Positions 8,215 to 16,065 of a stretch of 23,080 nt of DNA are shown here, piece by piece (the stretch's first letter is position 1; each line of letters begins with the position of its first letter). The DNA comes from JAPYTU01 sp036166735 (lineage in GTDB: Bacteria; Bacteroidota; Bacteroidia; Cytophagales; MED-G16). Below the pieces are notes generated by a model. That model ran no database searches, was not told the origin of the DNA, and worked only from the letters and a program-made list of their open reading frames with translations. The DNA lies in NCBI GenBank assembly GCA_036166735.1, contig JAYZHG010000030.1, positions 1 through 23,080 of the forward strand, in the 5' to 3' direction. A program made the position numbers and the translations under genes.

Positions 8215-9357
8215 ATGAATATTTTCATATCACCAAATTCTTTTAAAGGTACATTTTCTTCAGTAGAAGCAACTAACATTATAGCAGAAGGTTTAATATT
8301 AGCTAATTCTGATTTTAATATAACTAAATTACCAATTGCCGATGGAGGAGATGGAACATTAGATGTTTTTAAGTTTTATAATGAGTACCAAGTAATAAGA
8401 GAAAAAGTAAAAAATCCCATAGGTAATGTTATTAATAGCGAATATCTATTAATAGATAATGGAAATACTGCAGTTATAGAATTTGCTTCTTCATCTGGAT
8501 TGAAACTTATTCATAAAAATGAAAAAAATGTTGAGTTATTAAATTCTTTTGGTACGGGAGAATTGATTTTATCTGCAATAAATAAAGGTGTTAAAAAAAT
8601 AATTTTGACTTTAGGTGGATCAGCAACTATTGATGGTGGTTCAGGTATTTTAAAAGCTTTAGGTGTTAATTTTATTGATGATGATGGCAATCAAATTTTA
8701 GATGGTAATTATATAATAAATCTTAAAAAGATAGATTTAAAAAATTTTATTTTAAATAAGTCTGATCTTGATTTTGTTTTACTTTCAGATGTTAATATTC
8801 CTCTTTTAGGAAAAAATGGTTGTATAGAAATTTTTGGTAAACAAAAAGGTTTAGAAAAGGAAAAAAATAAAATTTTTGAAAATTATTTATATAATTTTTC
8901 ACAATTAACGGATATTATTTTTAAGTCAGATTCAAAGAGAATTGTTGGGGGAGGTGCTGCGGGTGGTGCAGCAGCTTTTTTAAAAATATTTTTTAAGGCA
9001 CAAATTTATTCGGGCACAACTTTTATTTTAAATCATATTAAATATTTTAATTTCTTAAAGAAAGATAGTGTTGTTATAACTGGGGAAGGTTTTTTAGATG
9101 AACAGTCAATTTATGGTAAAGCACCTGTATCTTTGAGTAATTATATAAAAGATAAAAATATTTTTTTAATTGCTGCTTGTGGAAAGGTTGATTTTAATGT
9201 TATAGAGAAATTATCAAAATATTTTGATTTAATTCTTCCTGCCTGTGAGTCAACAGATATTTCTTTTTGTACTAAAAATTCAAGAAAATTATTAAAAGAA
9301 TTAAGTACTGAAATTGGAAAAATATTAATGCTTAGATCATCTATTTTAAATAGTTAA
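8215..9357 (+). CDS. Glycerate kinase (GlxK/GarK family)
   Basis: A 380-residue member of the bacterial glycerate kinase family (Gly_kinase). It phosphorylates D-glycerate with ATP, most likely at position 2 as described for GarK/GlxK, feeding 2-phosphoglycerate into lower glycolysis. Visible family landmarks are SFKGTFSS (9-16), PIADGGDGTLD (40-50), GGSATIDGGSG (134-144), the glycine/alanine loop GGGAAGGAAAF (245-255) and TGEGFLDEQSIYGKAP (from 289). Length is normal and no landmark is missing. There is no signal peptide, so it is cytoplasmic. No glyoxylate, tartronate or sugar-acid genes are nearby, so the source of glycerate is unknown. The next gene starts 37 bp later on the same strand but is functionally unrelated. 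The paralogous position-3 (plant-type GLYK) kinase has a different fold and is excluded. Confidence 0.93.
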   Translation: MNIFISPNSFKGTFSSVEATNIIAEGLILANSDFNITKLPIADGGDGTLDVFKFYNEYQVIREKVKNPIGNVINSEYLLIDNGNTAVIEFASSSGLKLIHKNEKNVELLNSFGTGELILSAINKGVKKIILTLGGSATIDGGSGILKALGVNFIDDDGNQILDGNYIINLKKIDLKNFILNKSDLDFVLLSDVNIPLLGKNGCIEIFGKQKGLEKEKNKIFENYLYNFSQLTDIIFKSDSKRIVGGGAAGGAAAFLKIFFKAQIYSGTTFILNHIKYFNFLKKDSVVITGEGFLDEQSIYGKAPVSLSNYIKDKNIFLIAACGKVDFNVIEKLSKYFDLILPACESTDISFCTKNSRKLLKELSTEIGKILMLRSSILNS

Positions 9358-9394
9358 TTATATAAGATTTGATATTTAAATCGTTTTTAAACTG

Positions 9395-10384
9395 ATGAAA
9401 AAATTTATTCTATTCATTTTATTTTTATTTTACTCATTCTTTTTAAATGCACAATATATTAATTATTCTCAGTTTTATTCTTCACCTCATAGTCTAAATC
9501 CAGCACTTTCTGGCTCTGGAGAATTTGGTAGGATTGGAGTGATTTATAGAAATCAATGGCCTTTGATTGATAATGGGTATCAATTTTTTACTTCTTGGAT
9601 AGATTATAATCTTGCTAAATCAAATTTTTCATTTGGTATAAATTTGTCAAATGAAAAAGTAGGTATTAATAGTTTGTCTACTTCTCATGTTTCTCCTTCA
9701 TTATCTTATGAAATAAATTTGAGTTATGATTGGGTGATAAGATCAGGAATTCAAATATCATATACTAATTCAAATTTTGATAGTCAAAATTTATTATTTT
9801 ATGATCAGTTCCAACAAAATGGTTCAATTAATCCAACACTTGAAAATTTATCTGCATTTGAAAAAGTAAATTATTTAAATTTAGCAGTTGGATTGATTGC
9901 TTATTCTAATAATGTTTGGTTAGGAGTATCTATATATAATCTACCTAAACCCAATATTTCTTTTTCAGATAATATTGAAAATTTAGCCAGATTATATTCA
10001 TTTCATGGTGGTTATAATCTAAAATTAAATAAAATCAGTAAACATAATCTATCTCTTGTTCCAGCTTTTAATTTTAGAATTATTTCGAATATTAGTCAGT
10101 TGGATTTGGGTTCTTATTTGAATTTAAATCCTATATTATTTGGAATATTTTATAGAGGGGTTCCTATTAGTTCAAATAATAATATAGAGTCAATAATAGG
10201 AATATTAGGAGTTAAGAATCGTAATTTTAGTGTTTCTTATACATATGATTATTCTTTATCTGAATTAAAGGGATTAACAGGGGGTGCTCATGAAATTTCG
10301 CTTATATATCAATTTAATTTTTTAGGAAAGAAATTACCTCCAAAAAATGTTAGATTGCTTCAATGTCCAATACCTAATTTTTGA
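9395..10384 (+). CDS. PorP/SprF-family type IX secretion outer-membrane protein
   Basis: A 329-residue protein with a clear signal peptide (Lys2-Lys3, hydrophobic core 4-17, likely cleavage after Ala19 in LNA|Q). The mature start contains SQFYSSPHSLNPALSG, the N-terminal signature of the PorP/SprF family. The rest alternates short polar turns with amphipathic strands, consistent with an outer-membrane beta-barrel, and it ends in a strand-like segment before a short cysteine-containing tail (LLQCPIPNF). Family members assist type IX secretion or surface anchoring of a particular large secreted partner, usually encoded beside them. Here no large adhesin, OmpA-like gene or gldKLMN/porKLMN gene is adjacent, so this copy is an orphan and its client cannot be named. 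It is followed after 16 bp by the M48 protease gene. Confidence 0.88.
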   Translation: MKKFILFILFLFYSFFLNAQYINYSQFYSSPHSLNPALSGSGEFGRIGVIYRNQWPLIDNGYQFFTSWIDYNLAKSNFSFGINLSNEKVGINSLSTSHVSPSLSYEINLSYDWVIRSGIQISYTNSNFDSQNLLFYDQFQQNGSINPTLENLSAFEKVNYLNLAVGLIAYSNNVWLGVSIYNLPKPNISFSDNIENLARLYSFHGGYNLKLNKISKHNLSLVPAFNFRIISNISQLDLGSYLNLNPILFGIFYRGVPISSNNNIESIIGILGVKNRNFSVSYTYDYSLSELKGLTGGAHEISLIYQFNFLGKKLPPKNVRLLQCPIPNF

Positions 10385-10400
10385 TTATTTTTAATTTGCT

Positions 10401-11639
10401 ATGCAAGCAACAACTATATTAAATATAATTTTAGTTATAATATCTTTAGATTATTTATTTAATCTTATTTTAGGTTTATTGAATTATAATTCATTTGATA
10501 GATCTATTCCAAAAAATTTGAAAGGAATTTATGATGAAAAGGAATATATAAATTCTCAGGAATATAATAAATCTAATTTTAGATTTGGTTTATTTACTAG
10601 TACTATCAATTTTTTGGCTCTATTTTGTATTTTTAAATTTGGTTTATTAGGAGTATTAGATTCTTTGCTTAGAAATTATTCACCTGAAAATGAAATTAGC
10701 CTTTCATTACTTTTTTTTGCTTTTGTTTTTTTTATTAATGATATAATTTCAATTCCTTTTCAACTTTATAAAATTTTTGTTATTGAAGAAAAATTCGGTT
10801 TTAATAAAATGAATTTACAAACATTTATTGTTGATAAATTTAAGAGTTACATTTTGGTTCTTATTTTAGGTGGGATATTACTTTGTATCTTATTAATTCT
10901 TATAATGTTATATCCATCTAATTTTTGGATATATTTTTGGATAGTAATATCTCTTTTTACTGTATTTATTAACATGTTTTATACTAGTTTAATCGTTCCT
11001 CTTTTTAATAAATTAATTCCTTTAGAGAGTGGCGAGTTGAGGAATAAAATTAGTAATTATGCAAAAAAAGTTAATTTTCCTTTAACTAATATTTTTGTAA
11101 TAAATGGATCAAAAAGATCTTCTAAAGCAAATGCATATTTTTCTGGTTTGGGTAGAGCGAAAAAAATTGTATTATTTGATACGCTAATTAAAAATCATAC
11201 TGATGATGAATTAGTTTCTGTTTTAGCACACGAAGTTGGTCATTATAAAAAAAATCATGTGTATTTGAATCTTATTATTTCAATTATTATTTCTGGTATA
11301 ATGTTATTTATATTATCAAAATTTCTTTTTAATTCTCAGGTTAGCTATGCTCTTGGGGGATCAAGTTCATTTAGACATTTTGAGATTTTTGCATTTTCAA
11401 TAATTTATACTCCAATAAGTACTTTTTTAGGTATTTTAATGAATATTAAAAGTAGAAAGAATGAATTTGAAGCGGATAATTATGCTTGCAAAACATTTAA
11501 TAAAGAATCATTAATTACTGCTCTTAAAAAATTATCTAAAGATAATTTGACTAATTTGACACCTCATCCCTTTTATGTTTTTATAAATTATTCTCATCCT
11601 CCACTTCATACAAGAATTGAAGCGATGAAAAATTCTTAA
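10401..11639 (+). CDS. Integral-membrane M48 metalloprotease (Ste24/CaaX protease-like)
   Basis: A 412-residue membrane zinc protease. The active site is HEVGHYKKNH (His277, Glu278, His281), with the third ligand Glu355 in EFEADNYA, the arrangement of the M48A (Ste24p/ZMPSTE24) branch. The hydrophobic stretches suggest about seven membrane segments: near 5-27, 62-90, 100-128, 149-170, 174-201, 286-310 and 329-349. The N-terminal extension ahead of the catalytic core separates it from the shorter HtpX type. In bacteria, which lack prenylated CaaX proteins, these enzymes probably degrade or process membrane proteins as quality control; the substrate here is unknown. It starts 16 bp after the PorP/SprF gene, so the two may share a transcript. 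Its last 4 bp overlap the end of the convergent acyltransferase gene. Confidence 0.93.
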   Translation: MQATTILNIILVIISLDYLFNLILGLLNYNSFDRSIPKNLKGIYDEKEYINSQEYNKSNFRFGLFTSTINFLALFCIFKFGLLGVLDSLLRNYSPENEISLSLLFFAFVFFINDIISIPFQLYKIFVIEEKFGFNKMNLQTFIVDKFKSYILVLILGGILLCILLILIMLYPSNFWIYFWIVISLFTVFINMFYTSLIVPLFNKLIPLESGELRNKISNYAKKVNFPLTNIFVINGSKRSSKANAYFSGLGRAKKIVLFDTLIKNHTDDELVSVLAHEVGHYKKNHVYLNLIISIIISGIMLFILSKFLFNSQVSYALGGSSSFRHFEIFAFSIIYTPISTFLGILMNIKSRKNEFEADNYACKTFNKESLITALKKLSKDNLTNLTPHPFYVFINYSHPPLHTRIEAMKNS

Positions 11640-13258
11640 TTATTAAAAATCTTTTCAATATTGAATCCAACAAGTCTGTTATGATAATAGTATAACATTT
11701 TTATATTTTTTATTTTGATAATATTATTTTTTAGCTGAACTGGTCTTATGGGATGATATAAACCTAAATTTTCACAACCAATTTTAATTTGCTTATCTAT
11801 AGGATAATTAATCTCATCTGATAATTTAATTTTATTATTTGATGCAAGTTCTTGTATTACTTTAATGGCTTTATTATAAAATTTTGTAAAATAAATCACT
11901 TCAATTTCTAGATCGTTATTAGGTAGTTTGAAGATATTATAAAGCTCAAGTCTTTTATATTTATTATTAATAATTTCAAAACTTAGAAAAGCTATTAACA
12001 TACTTGAAAAGACCTGTGTTCCAGATTTATGTTCTTGAACAATTTTTTTAGAAAGAGTATTTAAAATTTCTGCTTTTTTTGAATAATCATTATTAAAAAT
12101 TACTTTATTATTTTTACTAATAGATCCTTTTTTATTTACTGAGTTTCCATAAATATCCATTGGTTGTCCAAAAGAAACTGATATTCTATTTGATTTAGAA
12201 AAAAATTTAATAAGAAAAGTGATAATTTTAAATGAGTTTGAATATCCGAGATCATCTAAATAAAATTTATCTGGATTACTACTAGATATATGTTGATTTA
12301 TTAATGCTGGTGCTTCGAGAATAAATTGATAATTAAATGTTACGGGTACAATAAAAATTTTTTTGTTTTTATTGTCTAATTCTTTTTGTGCATCTAGGGC
12401 GCTTTTTAATAATCCAAGTTTTAATTTTTCTTCGATAGAACCTGATCTTGATCTTGTTCCTCCAGGATAGAATAAATTATGACAATCATTTATTATTGCT
12501 TGTTGTGTATAAGTTTTTAATGTTTCTAAATACAGAAGATGTTTTTTTCTTCTATCTACTTTATAAGCTCCTAAGCTATTGAAAAAATATGAAAATAAAT
12601 TCATGTTATATAATACAAGCCCTGCACCATACATAAATGCTGGTAATCCTAAATGTGAAATAGTCCATCCTATTAAAGCAGAATCTAAATGAGTAAAATG
12701 AGTTGGAACCATTACTATAGTTCCTATTTTAGATAACTTTCTAAGTTTTTTTATCTTTCCTATAATGTTAATTTTACTATCGAGATCTAAATTTCCAAAA
12801 GGATTTCTAAGTCTAGCTGTATTTAACAACCTAGCAAAAAATGCTATAATTAATCTTCTTGTAAAACTATAATGTGTTCTTTTAAAATTTCCTGTTATTT
12901 CTTTCGTATATCTATTTATGATTTTAGAAAGCAATTTTTGTTCTAGAATAGAAATATTTTCATCATAATTTATATTTGTTATTTCTTTTTCAATATTGGA
13001 CCAAAAAATTTTATCATCGGCTGGATCTGCTTTCCAATGTATTTTAGATATTCTTAATTTTTCTCTATAAAGAGTGTTTTTGATTTCTTCAATTATAGAC
13101 TTTTCTTTTAGTTTTTTTTTTAATTTTTCTTGTGATATTAATGATACCTCATCCATAAACTTTTGTCTATTCGAAAAAAGTTTAACAATTGGCCAATATT
13201 TGGATTTTTTTACAATTTTTTGATATACCTTTTTTTCTTTTTGTTTTTTATTATTCAC
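11636..13258 (-). CDS. PlsB-like glycerol-3-phosphate acyltransferase
   Basis: A 540-residue protein with all four blocks of the glycerolipid acyltransferase family. Block I is HFTHLD (His187-x4-Asp192, the catalytic pair). Block II is GAYKVDRR (230-237, with the Arg-Arg pair). Block III is FYPGGTRSRSG (263-273), and block IV is VPVTFNY. The order and the long basic helical N-terminus resemble PlsB and mitochondrial GPAT more than the short PlsC, so acylation of sn-glycerol-3-phosphate at position 1 is the likely reaction. In block III the usual Glu is Gly266. The protein is much shorter than E. coli PlsB (about 800 residues). The best start is GTG at 13258: an in-frame stop lies two codons further up, and the next internal Met is residue 35. 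It is divergent from the polyprenyl synthase with a 36-bp gap. Confidence 0.82.
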   Translation of the reverse strand: MNNKKQKEKKVYQKIVKKSKYWPIVKLFSNRQKFMDEVSLISQEKLKKKLKEKSIIEEIKNTLYREKLRISKIHWKADPADDKIFWSNIEKEITNINYDENISILEQKLLSKIINRYTKEITGNFKRTHYSFTRRLIIAFFARLLNTARLRNPFGNLDLDSKINIIGKIKKLRKLSKIGTIVMVPTHFTHLDSALIGWTISHLGLPAFMYGAGLVLYNMNLFSYFFNSLGAYKVDRRKKHLLYLETLKTYTQQAIINDCHNLFYPGGTRSRSGSIEEKLKLGLLKSALDAQKELDNKNKKIFIVPVTFNYQFILEAPALINQHISSSNPDKFYLDDLGYSNSFKIITFLIKFFSKSNRISVSFGQPMDIYGNSVNKKGSISKNNKVIFNNDYSKKAEILNTLSKKIVQEHKSGTQVFSSMLIAFLSFEIINNKYKRLELYNIFKLPNNDLEIEVIYFTKFYNKAIKVIQELASNNKIKLSDEINYPIDKQIKIGCENLGLYHPIRPVQLKNNIIKIKNIKMLYYYHNRLVGFNIEKIFNN

Positions 13259-13294
13259 AATCTAAATGTAAATTATATTTTATAAAATTAAAGT

Positions 13295-14251
13295 ATGAAT
13301 CTTAAACAAATTCAAAAACCTATATTTAATGAAATGAATGGCTTTAGGTCTATGCTTAGGTCTTCAATTTCAAGTGATAATATTCTTATAGATAAAGTTG
13401 TAAATTATATTTTAAAAAGAAAGGGAAAACAAATTCGTCCTTTATTTGTGTTTTTATCCGCAGGTTTAAGTGGTACTATTTCAAATTCAACATATAGAGC
13501 AGCTATTTTAATTGAAATATTACATACGGCTACGTTAATTCATGATGATGTGGTTGATGAATCAAATTATCGAAGAGGATTTTTTTCTGTAAATGCTTTA
13601 TGGAAAAGTAAATACTCAGTTTTAATAGGTGATTATTTGTTATCTAAGGGGTTGGAATTATCTGTAAATAATAATGATTTTAAATTTTTGGGAATATTAT
13701 CTGAAGCTGTAAAGAATATGAGTGAAGGTGAAATTACTCAATTAAAAAAATCAAAAACATTGAATATTAATGAAAAAGATTATTTTAAAATTATTAATCA
13801 AAAAACAGCTAGTTTATTTTCATCTTGTTGTGAAATGGGATCTTTATCATCTGGTGCTAATAAAAAAAATGTTTTACTTATGAGAGAATTTGGTAGTTTG
13901 GTTGGACAAGCGTTTCAAATCAGAGATGATTTATTTGGTTATTTGAGTCATGATATTGGGAAACCATCTCTAAATGATTTTAAGCAAAGAAAAATGACTT
14001 TACCACTTATATATGCTCTTTCTAAATCTAATTCATTTGAAAAAAGAGAAATTTTAAAAAATATTAAAGATTTTAAGTCTGTAAAAAAAATAATTTCATT
14101 TGTAAAAGAAAAAAACGGAATAGCATATAGTGAAAATACAATGAATGCTATGATAATTAAATCGAAAAAAATTTTAAATTCTTTTTCAGATTCCCTTTAT
14201 AAAGAGAGCATAAATAATCTTTTAGATTACACAATTAATAGAGTTAAATAG
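13295..14251 (+). CDS. Long-chain trans-polyprenyl diphosphate synthase
   Basis: A 318-residue all-helical prenyl transferase that condenses isopentenyl diphosphate units onto an allylic primer. The first Asp-rich motif is DDVVDESNYRRG (Asp84, Asp85, Asp88). The residue five before it is Ala79, and small residues there allow long products, as in octaprenyl-type synthases that make the menaquinone side chain. Other family landmarks are GKQIRP (44-49) and GDYLLSKG (112-119). The second Asp-rich motif reads QIRDDLFGY (Asp211, Asp212), with Gly215 where an Asp is usual. Product length is inferred. The stop lies 129 bp before mraZ; that gap holds the MraZ repeat array, so this gene is probably outside the dcw transcript. 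The only upstream non-coding DNA is 36 bp shared with the divergent acyltransferase. Confidence 0.9.
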   Translation: MNLKQIQKPIFNEMNGFRSMLRSSISSDNILIDKVVNYILKRKGKQIRPLFVFLSAGLSGTISNSTYRAAILIEILHTATLIHDDVVDESNYRRGFFSVNALWKSKYSVLIGDYLLSKGLELSVNNNDFKFLGILSEAVKNMSEGEITQLKKSKTLNINEKDYFKIINQKTASLFSSCCEMGSLSSGANKKNVLLMREFGSLVGQAFQIRDDLFGYLSHDIGKPSLNDFKQRKMTLPLIYALSKSNSFEKREILKNIKDFKSVKKIISFVKEKNGIAYSENTMNAMIIKSKKILNSFSDSLYKESINNLLDYTINRVK

Positions 14252-14292
14252 TAATTTTTAAGTTAGTTATAAACATCAATTTTTTTTTAACT

Positions 14293-14363
14293 ATAAAGTG
14301 GGATAAAGTGGGATAAAGTGGTGATAAATGTGAAAATGTTTATTACATTTGCATTAAGTGGTT
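14293..14363 (+). promoter_or_regulatory. MraZ-type operator: phased TGGG repeat array
   Basis: Three direct 10-bp repeats, ATAAAGTGGG, ATAAAGTGGG and ATAAAGTGGT, run from 14293 to 14322. They place TGGGA at 14299 and 14309 and a degenerate TGGTG at 14319. A fourth partial copy, TAAGTGGTT, places TGG at 14359, exactly 40 bp on. MraZ proteins of other bacteria bind TGGGA-like boxes with 10-bp periodicity upstream of their own gene, so this is very likely the operator for autoregulation of the dcw operon. The third box lies where a -33 element would be expected for the TAnnTTTG box at 14344-14351, and the fourth lies at the predicted transcription start. Both positions suit repression (inference). 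Confidence 0.82.
14344..14351 (+). promoter_or_regulatory. Candidate Bacteroidota -7 box of the dcw operon promoter
   Basis: TACATTTG at 14344-14351 matches TAnnTTTG exactly and lies 29 bp before the mraZ ATG, predicting a transcription start near 14356-14358 and a leader of about 24 nt. No TTG-type -33 element is seen about 17-23 bp upstream; that position is occupied by the third MraZ-like repeat. Confidence 0.55.
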
Positions 14364-14380
14364 TATATTAATGCTCTGAT

Positions 14381-14824
14381 ATGGCTTTTTTTACAAGCGA
14401 ACATGAGTGTAAATTAGATGCTAAGGGAAGACTGGTATTACCTTCTAGGCTAAAATCAGTCTTACCTGTAGCTTCTAAAAAAAGTATAATTATCAGAAAA
14501 GGGTTTGAACCTAATCTAATAATATACCCTTTACACGAATTTCAAAATATTTATACTCGAATAAATTCATTAAATGAATTTAGTTCTGAACAAAGAAAAT
14601 TAAAAAGAAATCTTTTTAGTAGTATTTCTCAGGTTGATTTAGACTCAAACGGAAGATTTCTTTTACCTAAAAGTATGATATCTCATACTGGTTTAGAAAA
14701 AGATGTTATTTTAGTTGGAATGGGTAATGTTATTGAACTTTGGAGTCCTGATAATTATAAGAAATATTTGATTAATGATGCTAATGAATTTTCTAAACTA
14801 GCACAAAAATACCTTGATGAATAA
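14381..14824 (+). CDS. mraZ: Transcriptional regulator MraZ
   Basis: A 147-residue DNA-binding regulator, first gene of the dcw cluster. It has two tandem AbrB/SpoVT-like half domains, each with the DxxGR signature: DAKGR at 13-17 and DSNGR at 88-92, followed by LVLPSRL and FLLPKSM respectively. Family members form ring-shaped oligomers that bind spaced TGGG boxes in their own promoter and repress the operon. Such boxes lie about 20-90 bp upstream of this start. Length is normal. The ATG at 14381 gives the canonical MraZ N-terminus (MAFFTSEHECKLDAKGR) and has no Shine-Dalgarno sequence in front. rsmH starts 6 bp after its stop. Confidence 0.96.
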   Translation: MAFFTSEHECKLDAKGRLVLPSRLKSVLPVASKKSIIIRKGFEPNLIIYPLHEFQNIYTRINSLNEFSSEQRKLKRNLFSSISQVDLDSNGRFLLPKSMISHTGLEKDVILVGMGNVIELWSPDNYKKYLINDANEFSKLAQKYLDE

Positions 14825-14830
14825 ATAATT

Positions 14831-15736
14831 ATGAATTATCATGTTCCAGTACTACTTAATGAGTCAATAAGTGGATTAAGTATTAAACCTACTGGAACAT
14901 ACATTGATTTGACTTTTGGTGGGGGTGGACACACAAAGTATATTTTAAAGTTATTAGAGAAAAAAGGAAAACTTTTTTCTTTTGATACTGATACTGATTC
15001 ATTTAAAATTAATGCTATAAATGGAAATAATAATTTTGAGTTTATTGATAGTAATTTCAGATATTTTGACCTTCATCTTAGGCAGAGGGGTATTAAAAAG
15101 GTTGATGGAATTTTTGCAGATTTAGGAGTCTCATCTCATCAGATAGATGTTTTATCGAGAGGATTTTCTTATAAGGGCAAGGCAGAATTAGATATGAGAA
15201 TGAATTCAAATAATAAGAAAAATGCACAAACTATATTAAATGATTATGATGAAAGTGATTTGGATAAAGTATTTTGTAATTATGGAGATTTCAAAAATTC
15301 TAGATTGATAGCTAAAAATATAGTAGAATATAGAAAAAATAAGAAAATAAAGTATAATTCAGATTTAATTGAAATATTAAATAATTTATTTCATAAGAAT
15401 GTGAATTATAAATTTCTTTCAAGGTTATTTCAGTCAATAAGAATTGAAGTAAATGATGAAATCAATGCTTTAAAAGAAATGCTTTTAAAAAGTAAGGACT
15501 TTTTAAAAATTAAAGGAAGACTTGTAATTATTAGTTATCATTCTATAGAAGATAGAATTGTAAAAAATTTTATAAATAAATCAAATTTTGATTCTACTTT
15601 TAAAACAGATTTTTATGGCAATAAACAGATTTTTTTTAAAAGTATTAATAAAAAACCTTTGGTACCTTCAGAAAAGGAAATAAAAATAAATCCTAGATCT
15701 AGAAGTGCAAAATTAAGAATAGGAGAATTAATATGA
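14831..15736 (+). CDS. rsmH: 16S rRNA (cytosine(1402)-N4)-methyltransferase RsmH
   Basis: This enzyme (formerly MraW) transfers a methyl group from S-adenosylmethionine to N4 of C1402 in the 16S rRNA decoding centre. It has 301 residues, the family norm. The class I SAM-binding motif is DLTFGGGGHTKYIL (26-39), followed by DLGVSSHQID (97-106), the family block GFSYKGKAELDMRM (111-124) and a C-terminal SYHSIEDRIVK. All family landmarks are intact. The start 6 bp after mraZ and the ATGA overlap of its stop with the next start show tight operon packing. The gene is a standard member of the dcw cluster even though its product acts on the ribosome. Confidence 0.96.
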   Translation: MNYHVPVLLNESISGLSIKPTGTYIDLTFGGGGHTKYILKLLEKKGKLFSFDTDTDSFKINAINGNNNFEFIDSNFRYFDLHLRQRGIKKVDGIFADLGVSSHQIDVLSRGFSYKGKAELDMRMNSNNKKNAQTILNDYDESDLDKVFCNYGDFKNSRLIAKNIVEYRKNKKIKYNSDLIEILNNLFHKNVNYKFLSRLFQSIRIEVNDEINALKEMLLKSKDFLKIKGRLVIISYHSIEDRIVKNFINKSNFDSTFKTDFYGNKQIFFKSINKKPLVPSEKEIKINPRSRSAKLRIGELI

Positions 15737-16065
15737 ATAAATCACAGAAAATATTAAAATTTTTTTTTGATAAGATTAATATGAATCTACCTAGTTCATT
15801 GGTTAAGATAGATTATTATAAGGTTTTTTATTTATTGTTCTTTTTAATAATCTATATAAGCAATCAGCATTCTGTTGAAAAAAAAGTTAGAGAAATAAAT
15901 AAATTGGAGAAAGAGGTTGAAGAATTAAGTACGGATTATGTTACTTTAAAAAATAATTATATGTTTTCTAGAAAAGAGACTGAAGTATTAAAGAGAGTGG
16001 AAAAATTAAATCTTAATATTTCAAAAAAACCCCCAGAAAAAATTTCTATAGAAGATGAATATTAA
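15733..16065 (+). CDS. FtsL-like divisome protein
   Basis: A 110-residue bitopic protein: a basic cytoplasmic N-terminus, one membrane segment (about 28-44, YYKVFYLLFFLIIYISN), then a heptad-like charged helix (about 49-80, rich in Glu, Lys and Leu) on the periplasmic side. Sequence similarity among FtsL proteins is low, so identification rests on size, topology and position between rsmH and ftsI, where ftsL normally sits. FtsL-type proteins pair by coiled coil with FtsB/DivIC and help activate the FtsW-FtsI synthase. The start shares ATGA with the rsmH stop, and its last 11 bp overlap ftsI. Alternative: another small coiled-coil divisome factor of the same class. Confidence 0.8.
   Translation: MNKSQKILKFFFDKINMNLPSSLVKIDYYKVFYLLFFLIIYISNQHSVEKKVREINKLEKEVEELSTDYVTLKNNYMFSRKETEVLKRVEKLNLNISKKPPEKISIEDEY

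Noticed and set aside
14264..14293. Inverted repeat (TAGTTATAAA paired with TTTTTAACTA) between the polyprenyl synthase and the MraZ repeats, considered as a terminator.
   Set aside because: It is almost pure A/T with a mismatch and is not followed by a T tract, so it is expected often by chance in such DNA.
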